A stretch of DNA of 14,014 nucleotides from Zygnema cylindricum (lineage: Eukaryota > Streptophyta > Zygnematophyceae > Zygnematales > Zygnemataceae), in the NCBI GenBank assembly GCA_037447655.1, contig JBBHKE010002792.1, forward strand, positions 1-14,014, in the 5' to 3' direction. Both the position numbers and the translations under genes were made by a program. Below the pieces are notes generated by a model, which searched no databases, had not been told where the DNA came from, and worked only from the letters and a program-made list of their open reading frames with translations. Shown here piece after piece: positions 9,304 through 14,014 of the stretch. Every line of letters begins with the position of its first letter. The stretch's first letter is position 1.

Positions 9304-9819
9304 ATGTGTAACAACGACAACCCGGACGGGATTCATCTACTCCGTTGCTCTAGGGGCGTTGAACGTAATGTTGCGCATGATTTGGTTCGCGACTCAATTG
9401 CTGCAATTGGCACCGACGCAGGCTACACCGTGAGGCGCGAAGTTTCTCATGAACTACCTCCTCGCTCCCAGTCTAATGGCCTTCGAAGTCCTCGGGTTGA
9501 CTTGGTTTTCCTCCATGGGGCTGGGAGGACTTTGGGTGATGTGGTCCTCACGGATCCAACTTTGACCCATGTTTCTTCTCGCGCGGCGGTGCATACTGGC
9601 GTGGCGGCTCGGGACGCAACAACTTCTAAAGAAAGAGATTACGCTCACCGAGACCCGGCGGACCAATTTGTGCCATTTGCCGCAGAAATTTTTGGTACTT
9701 TGGACAAGTCTTTTGATGATTTCCTCCGCAACTGTGCGAAGAAGACATTTGAGTCTCGGGGTCCGGGAGCCCTCCCCCGAGCCTTCTCGTTTCGTTTTAC
9801 CGTCAACGAGTATCAGTAG
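9304..9819 (+). CDS. Fragment resembling the zinc-knuckle plus restriction-like endonuclease end of a non-LTR retrotransposon
   Basis: 171 codons from ATG. Near the start are C2, H11 and C15 (HLLRC). A CP just upstream in another frame would complete C-x2-C-x8-H-x3-C, close to the CCHC knuckle that precedes the endonuclease in R2-type elements. Residues R64-V-D66 are followed after exactly 12 residues by D79 (LGDVVLTDP), matching the family pattern [K/R]-P-D-x12-14-[D/E] except that Pro is Val. K109-x3-Y113 follows, then QFVPFAAEIFG (121-131) and a C-terminal helix-like DDFLRNCAKK. The reverse transcriptase domain is absent. Other LINE-type C-termini or an unclassified PD-(D/E)XK nuclease are alternatives. 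It lies inside DNA transposon A, directly after the terminal repeat. Probably non-functional: 5'-truncated and apparently frameshifted. Confidence 0.45.
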   Translation: MCNNDNPDGIHLLRCSRGVERNVAHDLVRDSIAAIGTDAGYTVRREVSHELPPRSQSNGLRSPRVDLVFLHGAGRTLGDVVLTDPTLTHVSSRAAVHTGVAARDATTSKERDYAHRDPADQFVPFAAEIFGTLDKSFDDFLRNCAKKTFESRGPGALPRAFSFRFTVNEYQ

Positions 9820-10170
9820 CTCTTCAACGAGCGCAAGCCGCGACCCTTCTGCGGCAAAGCATGGTGGCGGATGACAGACGGGGCCTCCCAAATTTTCCAC
9901 CAAGGGATCCAATCCACATCCATAATCTTCGAGGGTGTGGAGTTTAGTTTGTTAGGGTTGTGTAGTTTTTCCCTTTGTATAGTGTCATCTTTAGTAAACT
10001 TGCTTAGTTTTGGCAGTTATTCTAATTAGATATGGTGTCTTCACATGTTTTCTTTACCTTTGTTCCCTTGGGCTATTTTTTAACATTAAGCGTTTATTTC
10101 CCTTTTTTTAACCCTTTTGTACCTTGATGGATTTTTCCATCACTCTTTTTGAAATAAAGAAAAACTTTTT
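9820..10170 (+). other. Retroelement-like 3' untranslated tail ending in AATAAA and A/T-rich sequence
   Basis: T-rich, non-coding sequence follows the stop codon. Near its end a short stem, GATGGA/TCCATC (about 10126-10141), precedes AATAAAGAAAAAC (10153-10165) and a T run. The block is absent from copy B. Together with the reading frame before it, this resembles a 5'-truncated retroelement 3' end or a captured transcript end. Confidence 0.45.
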
Positions 10171-10183
10171 TTAAGCGTGTGGC

Positions 10184-10231
10184 GATTGTATACGCTGACA
10201 ATGCCCGTGACGGCTGTCAGCGTCTACAATC
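10184..10231. repeat. 17-bp hairpin in element A, conserved in B
   Basis: GATTGTATACGCTGACA (10184-10200) pairs with TGTCAGCGTCTACAATC (10215-10231) with one mismatch, across a 14-base loop. The same stem and loop occur in B at 11716-11763. It marks the start of the right-hand block shared by A and B, and could be a transposase-binding or structural element of the family, or an older insertion end. Confidence 0.8.
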
Positions 10232-10699
10232 TGTGATGACGCACGTTACTTTTTGTAGTTGTTTGTGACGTCGCATGAGTTTTCGTGACATTATAGACGT
10301 ACCGCATTCCACCCTATGCCGTTTCAAGGATGAAGAAGATGCATTTTGCCTTTGCGTCGCTTCTCCGCTCGACGTGAAATGGCATCGGAATCTTTGGACC
10401 CCTAGCGAAATAAAATCCGTACCCAGCACAAACGGACAAAATGTAACAAATTGTGTACTTTGCATCGTCATACCTGAACGCAAACGGACAAAATATATCG
10501 AATAGTGTACCTTTCGCCGTCGATTGAATTCGTTTGAAATTTGTGTAAAAAAATATACAAGTGCGAATACTTATTCCTATTTGTTTCTCTCGTATACTTT
10601 GTTATAAAACACATCTTCCCTGTTTTTAAAGAAAAGTTTGAAGATGACGTTTTTTGGCGTGGCCGTTGGTCGAAGAACACAAGACAACAACATATAGTA

Positions 10700-11199
10700 C
10701 ACCGCGAATCGTAATTAGAGTAATGAAAAAATTAGAGTAAAAAAAGAGAAAAAAATAATTAGAGTTGTTTACTCTAATTTGTGTGATAGAGCTTTTTCAA
10801 AAAGTAATTTTACTCTAATTTATTTAAGTACTCTAATTTGGCGCGCTAATATCCTCTACTGTAAATAAGGTATCCGTACAAAATCTGACAAACGCACAGT
10901 TTATCGTTGCTATGACGTTTGCACTACGCGGTTTGTTTAAATGCAATTACATGATAACGGCCTGTATTAAATCATTATTTGTACTTTTTTACTTTAAAAA
11001 GTACAATTTTGCACTGTCGGACGTCGTCCGTACTCCACACTATTTAAAACAAACCTATATTATAATAAAAAATGCTAATTAAACCTTACCTTAAATGATA
11101 TAATGAAAAATCTAGAATCACTTACTCTATTCAAGGTGACAGAGTTGAAATTTAGGGTGACAGAATTAGCGTTATTTACTCCAATTATGATTTGCAGTG
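10700..11199 (+). mobile_element. 500-bp non-autonomous TA-target element nested in A (copy C)
   Basis: Begins CACCGCGAATCGTAATTAGA after TA (10698-10699). It ends with a sequence whose reverse complement is CACTGCAAATCATAATTGGA, before TA (11200-11201). The ends are therefore about 24-bp inverted repeats with four mismatches. Copy B at 12231-12232 carries the uninterrupted site (ATAGTACATCC), which proves both the boundaries and the TA duplication. Within the first 150 bases AATTAGAGT occurs three times in one orientation and then three times inverted; the central pair (10757-10779) makes a 9-bp stem. No coding capacity. It fits a Tc1/mariner-type MITE. Confidence 0.88.
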
Positions 11200-11605
11200 T
11201 ACATCCTAAATTCGATGATGACGCAAAATGTACCTCTCATTTTTTCTATTTTTTTGTACGGTTGAAACTTACGCGGTACAGCTCTAAGTTTTACAAGAAA
11301 ACGACAAAACAAAACCCTTACTTAGGCACATGGAGACGCACCCTAAGGGTTAGTCACCAATGTACTTGAAACTTAGAGAAAAAACTTTCTTTTTTAGCGC
11401 AAATCCGGCGGACCCGGACTTCAAGTGTCCCTTCAAAAGTTGCGTTGAACGATGACTTGGTACGCAAATGAAGATTTTTGGTCGGTGTAAAAATCATTGA
11501 CGATTTTGTATCAAATCTATATCTACGTGGCACCACTCTTTTGCTAACACGTGCATTACAGACTCTGCGCAATGGAACTTTGTTCAAATTGTAGCATTCT
11601 GTAAA

Positions 11606-11697
11606 GTTGGTCGTACAATTACAGATTGTCATAATGGAACTTCACCCATAATGTTGGTCGTACAATTACAGAATGTCATGATGAAACTTCACCCATA
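11606..11697 (+). repeat. Two tandem 45-bp repeats in B
   Basis: GTTGGTCGTACAATTACAGA starts both units (11606-11650 and 11653-11697), and both end AACTTCACCCATA. They differ at about three positions. A partial related phrase, AATGGAACTT, also occurs at about 11571. The repeats are in the part of B that A lacks. Confidence 0.85.
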
Positions 11698-11715
11698 GTT
11701 ACTTAAGCGTGTGAC

Positions 11716-11763
11716 GATTGTATACGCTGACAATGCCCGTGACGGCTGTCAGCGTCTACAATC
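11716..11763. repeat. 17-bp hairpin in element B, counterpart of 10184-10231
   Basis: Arms 11716-11732 and 11747-11763, with the same loop sequence as in A. It begins shortly after the shared TTAAGCGTGT start of the right-hand block. Confidence 0.8.
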
Positions 11764-12377
11764 TGTGATGGCGCACGTTATTTTTTGTAGGTGCTTGTGA
11801 CGTCGCATGAGTTTTCGTGACATTGTAGACGTACCGCCTTGCAGCTTGTGCCGTTTCACGGTTGAAGAAGATTCATTTTGCCTTTGCGTCGCTTCTCCGC
11901 TCGACGTGAAATGGCATCGGAATCTTGAGACCCCTGGCGATATAAAGTCCGTACCCGGCGCAAACGGGCAAAACTTAACAAATTGTGTACTTTGCCTCGT
12001 CATACCTGAACGCAAACGAACAAAATATAGCGAATAGTGTACCTTTCGCCGTCGATTGAATTCGTTTGAAATTTGTGTAAGATAATTTACATGTGCGAAT
12101 ACGTGTTCCTATTTGTTTCTCGCATATACTTTGTTTTAAAACACATCTTCCTTGTTTTTTAAAGAAAAGTTTGAAGATGACGTTTTTTGGCGTGGCCGTG
12201 GGTCGAAGAACACAAGACGACAACATATAGTACATCCTAAATTCGATGATGACGCAAAATGTACTTCTCAATATTTATATTTTTTTGTACGGTTGAAACT
12301 TACTTGGTACGGCTCTAAGTTTTACAGGAATACGACAGAAAAAAACACACACTTAGGCACATGGAGACGCACCCTAA

Positions 12378-12727
12378 GTTCCCGTTCGAATTGCAAACAG
12401 TTATCGTTAGTTTTTTCACATGGATGAAAATATTAACCTTTCACGCGTGCAGGTGGTTCGCATGAGCGGTGTCAAGCGAAATCGCCGAAACATTACTTTT
12501 GGTCAAAAAGACAAAAAACTCAACTTTTCGTCGAGATCTGCACTCCTAGAGACAGTGAGAAACTTTCTGGCTTCGAAATGAGATATTGCGATCCAAAAAA
12601 ATTGCACCGCCCTTAGATTGTCCGATATTTTGCATTTCCAGTTAGATTGCACGCGCGGTCGGGTCGCACGCTCTGAAGGCAGCTCGATTGCCACAGACGA
12701 AAATACACAGTCATGTTGAACTTGATG
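12378..12727. other. Spacer between element B and MITE D, no gene recognised
   Basis: A minus-strand frame (12503-12769) runs into MITE D and has no recognisable domain. I see no repeats or motifs of note here. Confidence 0.5.
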
Positions 12728-12729
12728 TA

Positions 12730-12944
12730 CACCGTGTATCGCTATTTGGATTAATAATTTTTTCGCCACTTAAAATCTTTTCTCCGTACACACTTGTCCC
12801 ATTTTCAAATGGAGACTGTTAATCGGAAAGTAATAGGCTTGACTTTCAATCGCAACCGTCAGATCTATAATCTGACAAGCGTATACGGAGGCAAGATGTT
12901 TTAAGTGGTAAAAAAAACATTAACACTATTAACGATTCACGATG
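12730..12944 (-). mobile_element. 215-bp TA-flanked MITE (copy D), inverted relative to 7135-7351
   Basis: Begins CACCGTGTATCGC after TA (12728-12729) and ends AACGATTCACGATG before TA (12945-12946). The ends form long inverted repeats, including CCACTTAAAATC near 12766 and its counterpart GTTTTAAGTGG ending at 12908. The reverse complement aligns along its length with the MITE in L1 intron 1. The terminal CACCGTG resembles the CACCGCG end of the 500-bp elements, suggesting use of a related transposase. Confidence 0.85.
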
Positions 12945-12946
12945 TA

Positions 12947-13865
12947 GTTGTCGCGCACATGTACTATGAAGTATTCTCTAATGTTTTCGATACGTGTGCA
13001 ACCACCCTAACCAACAAAATATAAACTCCCAGTTACCGTATGCTTTTTTTTTTTTTTTAACACATTACAAACTCAGAGCATTTTTCGGCGGGCGGTGATG
13101 ATTTTCCTCTCCTTCAAAAATGCATTATTCATTAATTGTGAAACGTGGATATTTCTCAACTGGCAGGTTTAACATTTGTCCCTGAACTGGATGCAGTGCT
13201 TTAGCGAAACAGCACCAAAACCAATAACCCAACGATCTAGTGCGGTCTAACACACTTCAAGAAATCACATATTGTAACGCAGCACGAGAATTTTGCCACA
13301 TTTTCGAAAACACGGTGATTGCCAATTCACTTGGATGGTCACAATATTTCAACAGGAGCAGTTTCACATTTGCACGAGGATGCACACAAACGACAATGGA
13401 AACAACATGAAAAGTTAAACAACCTAGAAGTTTTCTTATTACATTGATGTTGTACGTTTTATTGCAGATCAATGACTCATTTTATCTCTTCAGATAACAG
13501 GATGGTTCAACATCTCATGTACACCTCAATAAGGAATTGGAATTGTAAAGCTCCTCTTCCAAGAATGCCATTTACAGTGAAGAAACACCACACAGTTCAA
13601 AAACTTCTAAACCGCCACAGTAGCCTCACTACTCTTCAGCTGTAGCTTGCAATTTTTCTCTTTCTCTTAACTACTCGACCAAAAAAAAACATTACAACCT
13701 GGTTCATTTTTTCCCCTTCAATGCTTGCCTCCCTTTACTTATTCCTCTCTCAAAAAGACCCCCGGAGCAATCGGTCGTTTCTGATTCACCTTAAAAAGAT
13801 TCCGGAACATCACATATCTGACGCTGTCCTGCTGTGCAGTTTTTTTATTTCCTATTTGATTAAGA
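12947..13865. other. AT-rich intergenic DNA, probably including the 3' UTR of the gene at the right edge
   Basis: No supported gene. A T15 run lies at 13044-13058 and an A-rich run near 13680. The portion just below 13866 would be the 3' untranslated region if the minus-strand gene at 13866-14014 is real. No polyadenylation site can be fixed. Confidence 0.4.
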
Positions 13866-14014
13866 CTATCCTTCTTGAGTCGGCGTGTCTTCTCCCTTCT
13901 GTTCAACCACGTCTGGGTCAGACAGGCTCTCCCGAATAAACTGTGAAAGACCCAACACTTCAAGTAGCCAGTCAGCGATATTGTGCTTTATATGTATACA
14001 GAGAATATGTACCA
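13866..14014 (-). CDS. Probable C-terminal end of an unidentified protein (partial)
   Basis: On the minus strand one frame is open from the window edge for 48 codons to TAG at 13868-13866. The composition looks protein-like: a hydrophobic helix-like stretch NIADWLLEVLGLSQFIRE, then a charged tail DPDVVEQKGEDTPTQEG. The first nine codons (to about 13986) are AT-rich and end in AAAG before CACAATATC, so they could instead be intron sequence, with the exon starting at 13985. I do not recognise the family. The longer open frame at 13739-13963 on the same strand is a different frame without protein-like features. Confidence 0.35.
   Translation of the reverse strand, partial: VHILCIHIKHNIADWLLEVLGLSQFIRESLSDPDVVEQKGEDTPTQEG

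Larger units (their letters stand above)
9219..11343 (+). mobile_element. DNA transposon A, TAA-flanked (PIF/Harbinger-like), with nested element and retroelement cargo
   Basis: The termini are inverted repeats: GGGTGCGTCTCCATGTACTT from 9219, and at the right end a sequence whose reverse complement begins GGGTGCGTCTCCATGTGCCT from 11343. The first 16 bases are identical. TAA flanks both sides (9216-9218 and 11344-11346). A 3-bp TAA/TTA target and G-rich ends are typical of PIF/Harbinger and Tourist MITEs. No DDE transposase is present, so A would need one in trans. From left to right it holds a subterminal block shared with B (to about 9302), a retroelement-like reading frame with 3' tail (9304-10170), a block shared with B (10171-10697), a nested TA element (10700-11199) and the shared right end. 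Without the insert and its TA duplication the unit is about 1.6 kb. Confidence 0.8.
11347..12374 (+). mobile_element. DNA transposon B, TAA-flanked relative of A
   Basis: Abuts A with a shared TAA (11344-11346) and ends ATGGAGACGCACCC before TAA (12375-12377). Its left end, GGGTTAGTCACCAATGTACTT, is a diverged form of A's. The first ~85 bases, the block from 11703 to 12232 and the right end align closely with A in the same orientation. B has different central sequence (11430-11702) in place of A's retroelement-like cargo, and it lacks the nested TA element. No transposase is present. Internal open frames (for example 11807-12037 and its antisense) also exist in A but show no sign of coding selection. 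Confidence 0.8.

Noticed and set aside
9454-9912. 152-codon minus-strand frame opposite the retroelement-like frame
   Set aside because: Antisense shadow. The plus-strand frame carries the conserved-looking cysteine, histidine and aspartate pattern.
11606-11697. CRISPR-like repeat
   Set aside because: Only two directly adjacent copies without spacers, inside a eukaryotic transposon.

Overview
This is nuclear DNA from a plant. The one clear host gene, on the minus strand, encodes chloroplast ribosomal protein L1. It has seven exons, GT-AG introns and an N-terminal extension that looks like a plastid transit peptide. A telo-box and G-box motifs lie at its 5' end. I cannot name the species; an organism outside the flowering plants is only a guess.

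Layout. Positions 1-606 hold an inverted, truncated copy of a repeat family seen again at the right. Within it is a complete 488-bp element flanked by TA (119-606). Positions 607-4905 contain no gene I can support. This stretch is dominated by two long purine-only tracts (1310-1530 and 2645-3391), with two strong hairpins between them. Positions 4906-8604 are the plastid L1 gene; its first intron carries a 217-bp MITE flanked by TA (7135-7351). Positions 8605-9215 are its upstream region.

Positions 9219-12374 are two related DNA transposons lying head to tail. Each ends in GGGT/ACCC-type termini flanked by TAA, which fits the PIF/Harbinger (Tourist) type. The first, A, carries a retroelement-derived open reading frame with a zinc-knuckle and restriction-like endonuclease signature, plus a nested 500-bp TA-flanked element (10700-11199). 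The second, B, lacks both and preserves the empty site of the nested element. A second copy of the intronic MITE, in the opposite orientation, lies at 12730-12944. The last 149 bases probably hold the 3' end of another minus-strand gene.

Apart from L1 and the partial gene at the right edge, nothing here looks like functioning host genes. The accessory part is a layered record of transposition: at least two TA-target families and one TAA-target family, with captured or inserted retroelement sequence. The most interesting items are the R2-like endonuclease fragment inside a DNA transposon and the same nested insertion seen in two host copies beside an empty third copy.
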